Below, in pieces: positions 1-4,411 of a stretch of DNA of 12,749 nt (positions within the stretch are counted from its first letter, which is position 1; every line of letters starts with the position of its first letter). The translations under genes were made by a program, and so were the position numbers. The notes under the pieces are model-generated. The model did not search any database, was not told the DNA's origin, and saw nothing but the letters and a program-made list of their open reading frames with translations. Origin of the DNA: CAYSSM01 sp964433905 (GTDB lineage: Bacteria > Patescibacteriota > UBA1384 > UBA12157 > JAENIV01). Where the stretch lies: the NCBI GenBank assembly GCA_964433905.1, contig CAYSSM010000018.1, positions 1 through 12,749 of the forward strand, in the 5' to 3' direction.

Positions 1-576
1 ATCGAAATGCATTTTTTGCCGGATGTTTATGTAACTTGCCCTGATTGTAAAGGCAAGCGTTACAATCAAGATATTTTAGAAATAACTTTTCGTGATAAAA
101 CAATTGCTGATGTTTTAGAAATGACTGTCGAAGAAGCAAAGGAATTTTTTCGCGATGACGCTGAAATTAAAGATAAATTAGCAGTTTTAGAATCGGTTGG
201 TCTAGGGTATATGCATTTAGGCCAACCGGCAACGACACTCTCTGGCGGAGAGGCTCAAAGAATTAAATTGGCCACCGAATTGGCCAGGCACGACACCGGC
301 CGAACTCTTTATATTTTAGACGAACCGACAACCGGCCTTCATTTTGAAGATATTAAACGCCTTTTGTCGGTTTTGCAAGCATTGGTTGATAAAGGCAATA
401 CCGTTGTTGTTATCGAACACAATTTGGATGTGATAAAAAGCGCTGACTGGATAATCGATTTAGGGCCGGAAGGCGGCGATCGCGGCGGAGAAATTGTGGC
501 TGAAGGAACGCCGGAAAAAATTGCTAAAGTTAAAGAATCATACACCGGCCAATATCTTAAAGAAGTTCTCAAATAA
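1..576 (+). CDS. uvrA: UvrA excinuclease ABC subunit A, C-terminal part (5' truncated by window edge)
   Basis: The reading frame is open from base 1, so only the last 191 codons of a protein of about 940 residues are present. UvrA is the ATP-dependent DNA-damage sensor of nucleotide excision repair and loads UvrB on lesions in the cytoplasm. The fragment starts just before the second half of the C-terminal zinc module (CPDC near residues 13-16 of the fragment). It then shows the second ABC ATPase: signature TTLSGGEAQRIKLATEL near residue 80, Walker B with D-loop LYILDEPTTGLH, the H-loop VVIEHNLDVIKSADWIIDLGPEGGD, and the usual C-terminal GTPEKIA..YTGQYLK. All catalytic elements in view are intact. 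Family assignment is certain; only the partial state limits it. Confidence 0.97.
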   Translation: MEMHFLPDVYVTCPDCKGKRYNQDILEITFRDKTIADVLEMTVEEAKEFFRDDAEIKDKLAVLESVGLGYMHLGQPATTLSGGEAQRIKLATELARHDTGRTLYILDEPTTGLHFEDIKRLLSVLQALVDKGNTVVVIEHNLDVIKSADWIIDLGPEGGDRGGEIVAEGTPEKIAKVKESYTGQYLKEVLK

Positions 577-611
577 TAACCGGATGGCAATATAATTTGT
601 TCTGTAAATCC

Positions 612-633
612 CCCTGCGGCAAAGACCGCAGGG
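612..633 (+). terminator. Hairpin after uvrA, possible weak terminator
   Basis: CCCTGCGG (612-619) pairs with CCGCAGGG (626-633) across a 6-nt loop, 8 bp in all. It lies 35 nt after the uvrA stop. It is followed by CGTTAAAATG rather than a run of T, so intrinsic termination is doubtful; an RNA-stabilising or REP-like role is equally possible. Confidence 0.35.
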
Positions 634-720
634 CGTTAAAATGAAAGGTAAAAACATTTTTATTGGTAAAACATTGAACTGTGACAGAGACCACAGAGTA
701 TCAACTATGGATTTATACTT

Positions 721-1389
721 ATGAAAAAAGGCGAGAAAAAAAGCAAATTAAAGCTAACTAAACGATTAAGAATTCCGAAAAGTTTGCAAGAAGATTTTTT
801 ACGCGAGCAGGGATTTGAATTTATTGCCGGTGTTGACGAAGTCGGCCGTGGTGCTTGGGCGGGACCATTGGTGGCGGGCGCAGTTATCTTATCGAAAAAA
901 CTTTACGGGTTACGGGATTCTAAATTACTAAGTGCCAAAGAACGGGAGAAACTCTCGAAGAAAATAAAGAAAACCTCTCTTTGGGGGATTGGCGAAGTCT
1001 CTGTAGATGAACTTAACAAATTGAAATTAACAAAAGCAACTTATTTGGCGTTTAACCGTGCCATCAAGGCACTAAAAGTTAAGCCCGATTTTATTTTACT
1101 GGATGGATCGCCTGGACTTTACCCTGAGCGAGCGAGAGCGAGTCGAATGGGCTGCCGGGCCATCAAAAAAGGCGATATGACTTGTTCGAGTATCGCGGCG
1201 GCTTCGATCATCGCCAAAGTTCATCGAGATAAATTGATGAGGCAATTAGACAAGAAAATTAAAGGATACTATTTTAGTTCTCATAAAGGTTATGGTACAA
1301 AATTACATCAAAATAGGCTATCGAAGCTAGGTCCAAGCGAGCATCATCGAAAGTTTTATAAATCAATTAAAAAGTTAGAATCTAGATAA
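721..1389 (+). CDS. rnhB: Ribonuclease HII
   Basis: RNase HII cleaves the RNA strand of RNA:DNA hybrids and removes single ribonucleotides and primers from DNA. The 222-aa product has the family's opening block GVDEVGRGAWAGPLVAGAV and the later blocks SSIAAASIIAKVHRD and HKGYGTKLH. The metal-binding tetrad is visible as D39, E40, D128 (LLDG) and D170 (HRD). The length is normal for the family, with a basic N-terminal tail of about 30 residues. Residues 135-144 (PERARASRMG) lie between LLDG and the KKGD block and are encoded by a short G+C-rich repeat, so they look like an in-frame insertion in a surface loop. The ATG at 721 has no clear ribosome binding site. It overlaps the TGA of a 27-codon ORF starting at 641, so translational coupling is possible. 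An internal TTG at 784 is a less likely alternative start. Confidence 0.95.
   Translation: MKKGEKKSKLKLTKRLRIPKSLQEDFLREQGFEFIAGVDEVGRGAWAGPLVAGAVILSKKLYGLRDSKLLSAKEREKLSKKIKKTSLWGIGEVSVDELNKLKLTKATYLAFNRAIKALKVKPDFILLDGSPGLYPERARASRMGCRAIKKGDMTCSSIAAASIIAKVHRDKLMRQLDKKIKGYYFSSHKGYGTKLHQNRLSKLGPSEHHRKFYKSIKKLESR
1122..1151 (+). repeat. REP-like dispersed repeat inserted in frame in rnhB
   Basis: The 30-bp stretch begins CCCTGAGCGAGCGAG and ends GAGTCGAATGGG. It has imperfectly inverted ends and a G+C-rich core unlike the A+T-rich surroundings. It resembles the CCCTGAGC...GTCGAAGGG family of short dispersed repeats common in environmental bacterial genomes (resemblance from memory, not a search). 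It is a multiple of three and keeps the rnhB frame. Confidence 0.55.
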
Positions 1390-1419
1390 AAAAATCCCCT
1401 GCCCGGATGGGCAAGGGGG
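1388..1419 (-). terminator. Intrinsic terminator of the left array transcript
   Basis: On the minus strand a G+C-rich stem is followed at once by seven T. Plus-strand 1395-1404 pairs with 1409-1419 with one bulged base (1414) and a GGAT loop, and the T run is A1388-1394 on the plus strand. It ends the transcript that begins at the minus promoter near 2866-2894 and contains the transposase-like gene and its four units. It lies against the end of rnhB. Confidence 0.8.
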
Positions 1420-1470
1420 ACGGAACATTCGGCCTCAAGTTCTCGCGAACACGCTGATTAAAGTTCCGTC
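1419..1470 (-). repeat. Array unit L1
   Basis: Minus-sense: outer stem GACGGAAC/GTTCCGTC (8 bp, perfect), TT, variable TAATCAGCGT, inner hairpin GTTC-GCGA-GAAC, TT, variable GAGGCCGAAT. Confidence 0.85.
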
Positions 1471-1489
1471 GAAAGATGGGTGGGTAAAC

Positions 1490-1539
1490 AGCGGAACACA
1501 GATACCAAAGTTCTTGCGAACAATCTCAAGGAAGTTGCT
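1490..1539 (-). repeat. Array unit L2
   Basis: Minus-sense: outer stem AGCAAC with GTTCCGCT (imperfect, two bulged bases), TT, variable CCTTGAGATT, inner hairpin GTTC-GCAA-GAAC, TT, variable TGGTATCTGT. This is the least regular outer stem of the set. Confidence 0.75.
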
Positions 1540-1554
1540 CCCCGAAAGCGCGGG

Positions 1555-1612
1555 CTGGGCGGAACACCCGAACCCAGGTTCCATCGAACAAACTCGACTA
1601 AGTTCCGCCCAG
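1555..1612 (-). repeat. Array unit L3
   Basis: Minus-sense: outer stem CTGGGCGGAAC/GTTCCGCCCAG (11 bp, perfect), TT, variable AGTCGAGTTT, inner hairpin GTTC-GATG-GAAC (the only loop that is not GNRA), CT in place of TT, variable GGGTTCGGGT. Confidence 0.85.
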
Positions 1613-1620
1613 CGCCATCA

Positions 1621-1680
1621 TAGTTCCGAGACAGCAGGGTCAAAGCTGTCACCAGCAGACTCTCCTAAGTCCCGGAACTA
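1621..1680 (-). repeat. Array unit L4, starting at the stop codon
   Basis: Minus-sense: outer stem TAGTTCCGGGAC/GTCTCGGAACTA (12 bp, one G-U), TT, variable AGGAGAGTCT, inner hairpin GCTG-GTGA-CAGC, TT, variable TGACCCTGCT. The first three bases of the outer stem are the TAG stop codon of the transposase-like gene. Confidence 0.85.
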
Positions 1681-2808
1681 ACTCGTTCTCAAACACTCGA
1701 AGTCGGGCGGCAGATACTCGCCTCCGGCCTTGAAGGTGTGCCAGCGCCGCCAGATATGCTCGGCGAATTTCTGGCTTGTCCACCAGCAGGCGCGGTTCTT
1801 GCGAATCACTTCCAGAGCTTTTGCCGACGCCTTCTCGTCGCCCGGAAGCATCTTGCTCTTCTCGAACTCCAATCGCTTGAGCAGTGCTTGCTTCCAGGGT
1901 TCATCGGCACGGCCGTAAGTGTAGGTCCCCTGACCGAACTGCCAGAAGGCCTGCTTCAGGCGCACATCCCAGCTTCCCTGAACGCCTTTCTTGCGAACCG
2001 GCGGAGTGCCGTCGCCGTTGAGGTGCGACCCGCCATAGTGCTTTAAGGCGGGTTCCGTGGGGAAGAAGTCGACATCGGCCATCCGCCAGATGATTATGGC
2101 GGAAATGGCTGGCCCGCACTGGGGGATGTGCTTGAAGACTCCCTTGTAGACGGGCAGTCGGCTGATGAGCTGGTCCAGGCGGCTGTAGAAGATCTGTTCG
2201 ATGTCTTCGTACATTTCCTTGACCAGTTTTTCCAGCTTCCATTCAGGGTGCTCGGCCATGACGCCCTGGAAGTAGACGAGCCGCGCCAGCTGGCGGTTGA
2301 CCGATAGCTCAACATCGACCTCACCGATTGGTTCAACGAGATAGAGGTCGCGGCGGACTGCCTCGAGCCGCTGGACAGCGCGCTTGCGCAAGTCCTGGAC
2401 AACATAGTAGGCGCTAGCTACCATCCCGACTTCGGCGATCCGTTCATCTGTCTCTTGGTAGGGATAGAAGTAGTCGGACTGGGCCAAGGCCAGTTTGTGC
2501 AGGACTACGGTCTGCTGGTCTTTGGCAAGACCCAAGCCCTCGCGCGTCATTTTGGTCCAGTGACCGGAGACGCGCCGAACTTGAGCACCTGCGCGGTAGG
2601 CGGAAAGGGCGAAGCGGTGGGTTGAACCCATTTCCAGCCACAGAGTGTCTTGGGGACCCAGTCCCTTGAGGAAAGCAAGACGGATCTTTTCGCTTTCCTC
2701 CTTGTCTCTTCGGTTGTAGGGAAGTTCAAACTCTTCGGGCGAAGAGCCGTCCTCCCAGCGCAACCCTTTTGAGGTTGCCAGCGGTGCATAATCAATCGCG
2801 AAGTTCAA
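1678..2808 (-). CDS. IS110-family-like transposase relative, possibly domesticated
   Basis: The 376-aa product has the two-part plan of IS110 recombinases. An N-terminal RuvC-like fold opens with NFAIDYA (D6), continues with LWLEMGSTHRFAL (E59) and KDQQT (D97), and is followed by a helical, coiled-coil-like middle. The C-terminal domain carries FKHIPQCGPAISAIIIWRMADVDFFP...LKHYGG, matching the Transposase_20 (IS116/IS110/IS902) block. By hand alignment the last Asp of the KTDxxDA motif is Thr (T100), and the C-terminal Ser-Gly nucleophile region reads LNGDG, so classical recombinase chemistry may be lost. The TTG start at 2808 is preferred: AAGGAG lies 2815-2820 and the RuvC strand then begins at the N terminus, as in the family. 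An in-frame TTG at 2844 is the alternative. The gene is G+C-rich compared with the flanks. It is transcribed divergently from the 272-aa gene, and its stop codon opens the left RNA array. Confidence 0.72.
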   Translation of the reverse strand: MNFAIDYAPLATSKGLRWEDGSSPEEFELPYNRRDKEESEKIRLAFLKGLGPQDTLWLEMGSTHRFALSAYRAGAQVRRVSGHWTKMTREGLGLAKDQQTVVLHKLALAQSDYFYPYQETDERIAEVGMVASAYYVVQDLRKRAVQRLEAVRRDLYLVEPIGEVDVELSVNRQLARLVYFQGVMAEHPEWKLEKLVKEMYEDIEQIFYSRLDQLISRLPVYKGVFKHIPQCGPAISAIIIWRMADVDFFPTEPALKHYGGSHLNGDGTPPVRKKGVQGSWDVRLKQAFWQFGQGTYTYGRADEPWKQALLKRLEFEKSKMLPGDEKASAKALEVIRKNRACWWTSQKFAEHIWRRWHTFKAGGEYLPPDFECLRTS

Positions 2809-2842
2809 AGAACTCTCCTTTCTCAAGTTCCCTTGGGGGAAC
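2801..2842 (-). promoter_or_regulatory. Hairpins in the transposase-like 5' leader that mimic an array unit
   Basis: In minus sense GTTCCC-CCAA-GGGAAC forms a perfect 6-bp hairpin (2842-2827). It is followed by TT, ten bases holding the ribosome binding site (GAGAAAGGAG), one A, then GTTC-TTT-GAAC and TT. This copies the left half of an array unit with one extra base. The TTG start codon lies in the second hairpin. It could mask translation initiation or be a binding site for the protein; inference only. Confidence 0.45.
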
Positions 2843-2865
2843 AAGGCGCGATTGTTTAACCTGAA

Positions 2866-2894
2866 ATAATAGCATAAATCTTGACTTTTGTCAA
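2866..2894 (-). promoter_or_regulatory. Promoter of the transposase-like gene
   Basis: Minus-strand TTGACA (2894-2889), 17-nt spacer, TATTAT (2871-2866). The predicted transcript start is near 2859, giving a leader of about 50 nt. The -35 box is one arm of the palindrome TTGACTTTTGTCAA, whose other arm is the -35 of the divergent promoter. Confidence 0.75.
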
Positions 2895-2909
2895 GGATTA
2901 TGATAGGAT
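2881..2909 (+). promoter_or_regulatory. Promoter of the 272-aa gene
   Basis: TTGACT (2881-2886), 17-nt spacer, TAGGAT (2904-2909). The -35 is two bases from, and opposed to, the -35 of the minus-strand promoter, so the two promoters interlock and should compete or be regulated together. Confidence 0.6.
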
Positions 2910-2936
2910 ATTTATCTAAAAGGGGAGGTGAACCTT

Positions 2937-3755
2937 ATGCCGAATCCGGGAGTCAGATGGCGTCAGGGAGAAATCGTAAGAACAGCCCGGGCAATGGCTG
3001 CTGATGAAATCAATGTCTATTATCAGCAAGCCAAGACCGAGTTTGACCGGTTTCTCGGAGATCTGACCAAGTCGTTTCTGAAGTTGGGAGGCGTCCTGGT
3101 CAAGATGCGACAGGTGTCGCCGGCGCTTTTGAGCCGGCTTTCCCTGGACAGCAGAATGCCCAGGGAGTATCTCGAGAGTTTGGCTGACTGTGCACAAGTG
3201 TTTGGGGAAATTAGGCCCCGCAAAGGGTTGCAGCCCTCTTACTACCTACAGGCGACAGAAACTCTTCAGCTTATTTCTCAGGCCTGGAACCGCGGCGACA
3301 TTGATAATGCCGCTAAGGACGAGGCTTTGAGAATGTTGGAGGGCATGGAGCCGGCCAACACTGGGCCGCGGGATTTCGCCGCCCAGCTGGGCGTGCATTT
3401 CGGCATCATCAGTCCGGGGGCACGGCCGTTTGTTGGTATCACGCCAGTTGTCTTGGGTTCGTTTGAGGGTAAGCGGTTGGAGGCGGTCCTTCACCAGTTC
3501 AACCCGCTCATCCGCGAAGAGTTCGTTACTTGGGCCGAAAAGCAGAAAGATCGGCTAAGCCGGGGCGAGGTACTAAACCAAGTTCCGGAGACAACCCTGG
3601 TGCTGACGCTGCGGCTCGAGCCCGATGCCGATGTGGCAGAAGTGGTAAAGGCGGTTTCTGCCGACTTGCTGGGCAAGGGGGCCGAGATCGTCCGCTCGCA
3701 AACTTTCGCTACTGAGCGGAGGCGGCGGGCGCTGAAGATTTTGGAGCATGAGTAG
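2937..3755 (+). CDS. Unrecognised 272-aa protein paired with the RNA arrays
   Basis: I do not recognise this family. The ATG at 2937 is chosen because AGGGGAGG (2921-2928) lies at good distance; a GTG at 2928 inside that site is less likely. The N terminus is basic (MPNPGVRWRQGE). Residues about 15-160 look mainly helical, with no membrane segment or signal peptide. The C-terminal part has a likely strand-helix-strand stretch, TTLVLTLRLEPDADVAEVVKAV, then a basic tail ATERRRRALKILEHE. No catalytic motif is evident. Its G+C content matches the transposase-like gene and not the outer flanks. It is divergent from that gene through overlapping promoters, and its TAG stop is immediately followed by five units of the same RNA array. 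It is therefore probably part of the same system, perhaps an RNA- or protein-binding partner; that role is inference. Confidence 0.8.
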   Translation: MPNPGVRWRQGEIVRTARAMAADEINVYYQQAKTEFDRFLGDLTKSFLKLGGVLVKMRQVSPALLSRLSLDSRMPREYLESLADCAQVFGEIRPRKGLQPSYYLQATETLQLISQAWNRGDIDNAAKDEALRMLEGMEPANTGPRDFAAQLGVHFGIISPGARPFVGITPVVLGSFEGKRLEAVLHQFNPLIREEFVTWAEKQKDRLSRGEVLNQVPETTLVLTLRLEPDADVAEVVKAVSADLLGKGAEIVRSQTFATERRRRALKILEHE

Positions 3756-3808
3756 GCGGAAACTTCTTTGTCTGTGCCAGAAATGACTTGTTAGGCGGTG
3801 TTTCCTCC
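3755..3808 (+). repeat. Array unit R1, starting at the stop codon
   Basis: Outer stem GGCGGAAAC/GTTTCCTCC (one mismatch), TT, variable CTTTGTCTGT, inner hairpin GCCA-GAAA-TGAC (one C-A mismatch), TT, variable GTTAGGCGGT. The outer stem begins with the last base of the TAG stop. Confidence 0.75.
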
Positions 3809-3810
3809 GA

Positions 3811-3862
3811 GGCCGGACTTAATACGACGTGTTCGCAAGAACTTGTGTGACATTGTCCGGCC
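3811..3862 (+). repeat. Array unit R2 (best-formed example)
   Basis: Outer stem GGCCGGAC/GTCCGGCC (8 bp, perfect), TT, variable AATACGACGT, inner hairpin GTTC-GCAA-GAAC, TT, variable GTGTGACATT. Confidence 0.88.
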
Positions 3863-3871
3863 AGCCGATTT

Positions 3872-3931
3872 CGGGGGGGCAACTTATCACCGCTTGATCG
3901 CAAGATCTTTGGCTGGATAGTTGCCTTCCTG
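3872..3931 (+). repeat. Array unit R3
   Basis: Outer stem of up to 12 bp ending GGCAAC/GTTGCC and including three G-U pairs, TT, variable ATCACCGCTT, inner hairpin GATC-GCAA-GATC, TT, variable TGGCTGGATA (the only complete side not ending in T). Confidence 0.85.
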
Positions 3932-3940
3932 CTATCTTTC

Positions 3941-3990
3941 ACGGGACTTAAAGAGAGTTGTTGGCAACAACTTGTTAACGCGTGTCCTGT
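3941..3990 (+). repeat. Array unit R4
   Basis: Outer stem ACGGGAC/GTCCTGT (7 bp, one G-U), TT, variable AAAGAGAGTT, inner hairpin GTTG-GCAA-CAAC, TT, variable GTTAACGCGT. Confidence 0.85.
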
Positions 3991-4001
3991 TCTTTGACTC
4001 T

Positions 4002-4062
4002 TTTCCGGAACTTGGTTAGTGGNNNNNNNNNNGCGAGAACTTTATTCGGACTGTTCCGGAAA
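4002..4062 (+). repeat. Array unit R5, interrupted by a scaffold gap
   Basis: Outer stem TTTCCGGAAC/GTTCCGGAAA (10 bp, perfect), TT, variable GGTTAGTGG plus one hidden base, inner hairpin partly hidden by ten N (4023-4032) with GCGA-GAAC visible after it, TT, variable TATTCGGACT. The unit model predicts that the gap really hides five bases, one variable base followed by GTTC. Confidence 0.75.
4023..4032. other. Scaffold gap (10 N) inside array unit R5
   Basis: Ten N fall exactly in the hairpin of R5. Inverted repeats of this kind commonly break assembly, and the fixed length suggests a placeholder rather than a measured gap. Confidence 0.95.
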
Positions 4063-4064
4063 CC

Positions 4065-4100
4065 AGCGGCAGGCGCATCGTGCGCTTGCCGCTTTTCTTT
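4065..4100 (+). terminator. Intrinsic terminator of the right array transcript
   Basis: A 13-bp stem (4065-4077 with 4081-4093, one G-U type mismatch), a TCG loop, then TTTTCTTT. It closes the transcript of the 272-aa gene and array just before the rnpB promoter. Confidence 0.88.
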
Positions 4101-4113
4101 AATTAATATTTGA

Positions 4114-4142
4114 TTGACAATGACCTCAAAATAAGATATAAT
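4114..4142 (+). promoter_or_regulatory. Consensus promoter of rnpB
   Basis: TTGACA (4114-4119), 17-nt spacer, TATAAT (4137-4142): a full match to the bacterial vegetative consensus, as expected for a highly expressed stable RNA. The start is predicted near 4149, which is the first base of the P1 helix. Confidence 0.92.
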
Positions 4143-4273
4143 CTACTTGCCTTAAGTAATCGAGGCAGTTACTCCGTCGAAAGGCGGGGAGGAAAGTCCA
4201 GGCACCACAGAGCATTGTACCCCGTTTATTCGGGGCAAGGGTGACCTAGGGAAAGTGCAACAGAAACATACCG

Positions 4274-4307
4274 CCCCTCGATTCGACGCTGTGCGTCTCA
4301 CTCGGGG
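4274..4307 (+). repeat. G+C-rich hairpin expansion in rnpB
   Basis: CCCC (4274-4277) and GGGG (4304-4307) enclose GACGC-TGT-GCGTC (4285-4297). It sits in a length-variable part of RNase P RNA and looks like another short repeat of the type found in rnhB; the resemblance is by eye only. Confidence 0.35.
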
Positions 4308-4401
4308 TAAACCCTGATTTTCAAAAAGATTGGGGCTTGCCTCGAGAGAGGTGTATAGCACCGAGTCGAGAGGTAAGGGTGAAATCGTGTGGTAAGAGCG
4401 C

Positions 4402-4411
4402 NNNNNNNNNN
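4402..4411. other. Scaffold gap (10 N) inside rnpB
   Basis: Ten N directly follow the first GGTAAGAGC block of rnpB and precede sequence that is not RNase P RNA. Confidence 0.95.

Larger units (their letters stand above)
1419..1680 (-). ncRNA. Left array: four bridge-loop-like structured RNA units in the 3' UTR of the transposase-like gene
   Basis: This non-coding stretch fills the space between the stop codon of the transposase-like gene and its terminator. Read on the minus strand it holds four tandem units in the order L4, L3, L2, L1. Each has an outer stem, TT, 10 nt, a 4-bp stem with a 4-nt loop, TT (CT in L3), 10 nt, and the closing outer stem. Stem sequences change in a compensatory way between units, and the 10-nt sides are fixed in length but differ in sequence. 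These are the marks of a real RNA fold with variable, guide-like loop sides. The same unit recurs five times on the other flank of the island. No known RNA family with this exact plan is recognised. The closest known parallel is the internal guide loop of IS110-family bridge RNA; that comparison is inference. Confidence 0.85.
3755..4062 (+). ncRNA. Right array: five bridge-loop-like structured RNA units in the 3' UTR of the 272-aa gene
   Basis: The non-coding region from the stop of the 272-aa gene to its terminator consists almost wholly of five tandem units (R1-R5) separated by 2-11 nt. They have the same fold and spacing as the left array but in plus orientation, so both arrays are in the sense strand of their own gene. 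In this sense all five inner loops are GNRA (GAAA, GCAA, GCAA, GCAA, GCGA). Inner stems GTTC/GAAC, GATC/GATC and GTTG/CAAC show complete compensatory change. Every measurable variable side is exactly 10 nt; one side of R5 falls in a scaffold gap. The region is not coding: reading frames are short and unit lengths are not in phase. Confidence 0.85.

Noticed and set aside
1458..1652. 64-aa minus-strand reading frame
   Set aside because: It runs across three structured RNA units, has low-complexity composition and no ribosome binding site.
1419..1680. CRISPR array
   Set aside because: There is no constant direct repeat with single spacers. The conserved part is a fold with covarying stems, the variable parts come in pairs of 10 nt inside one hairpin, and no cas gene is present.
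1419..1680. TnpB/IscB-type guide RNA
   Set aside because: The adjacent protein matches IS110 domains, not TnpB or IscB (no RuvC/zinc-finger TnpB motifs), and multiple hairpin units do not fit a single omega RNA.
1738..2046. Plus-strand frames opposite the transposase-like gene
   Set aside because: Shadow frames of a G+C-rich gene; no start signal and no recognisable domain.
3709..3942. 77-aa minus-strand reading frame
   Set aside because: It overlaps the end of the 272-aa gene and three RNA units on the opposite strand; coincidental.
3755..4062. Integron attC sites (GCCTAAC- and GTT-like boxes in hairpins)
   Set aside because: Units lack the R/L box consensus, extrahelical bases and cassette layout. 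They are in the sense strand of each gene, have GNRA loops in RNA sense, and no integron integrase is seen.
1388..4100. Classical transposon with terminal inverted repeats and target duplication
   Set aside because: The inverted arrays are multi-unit RNA folds lying inside the terminators, and no matching direct repeat was found at the borders. IS110 elements normally lack such ends anyway.
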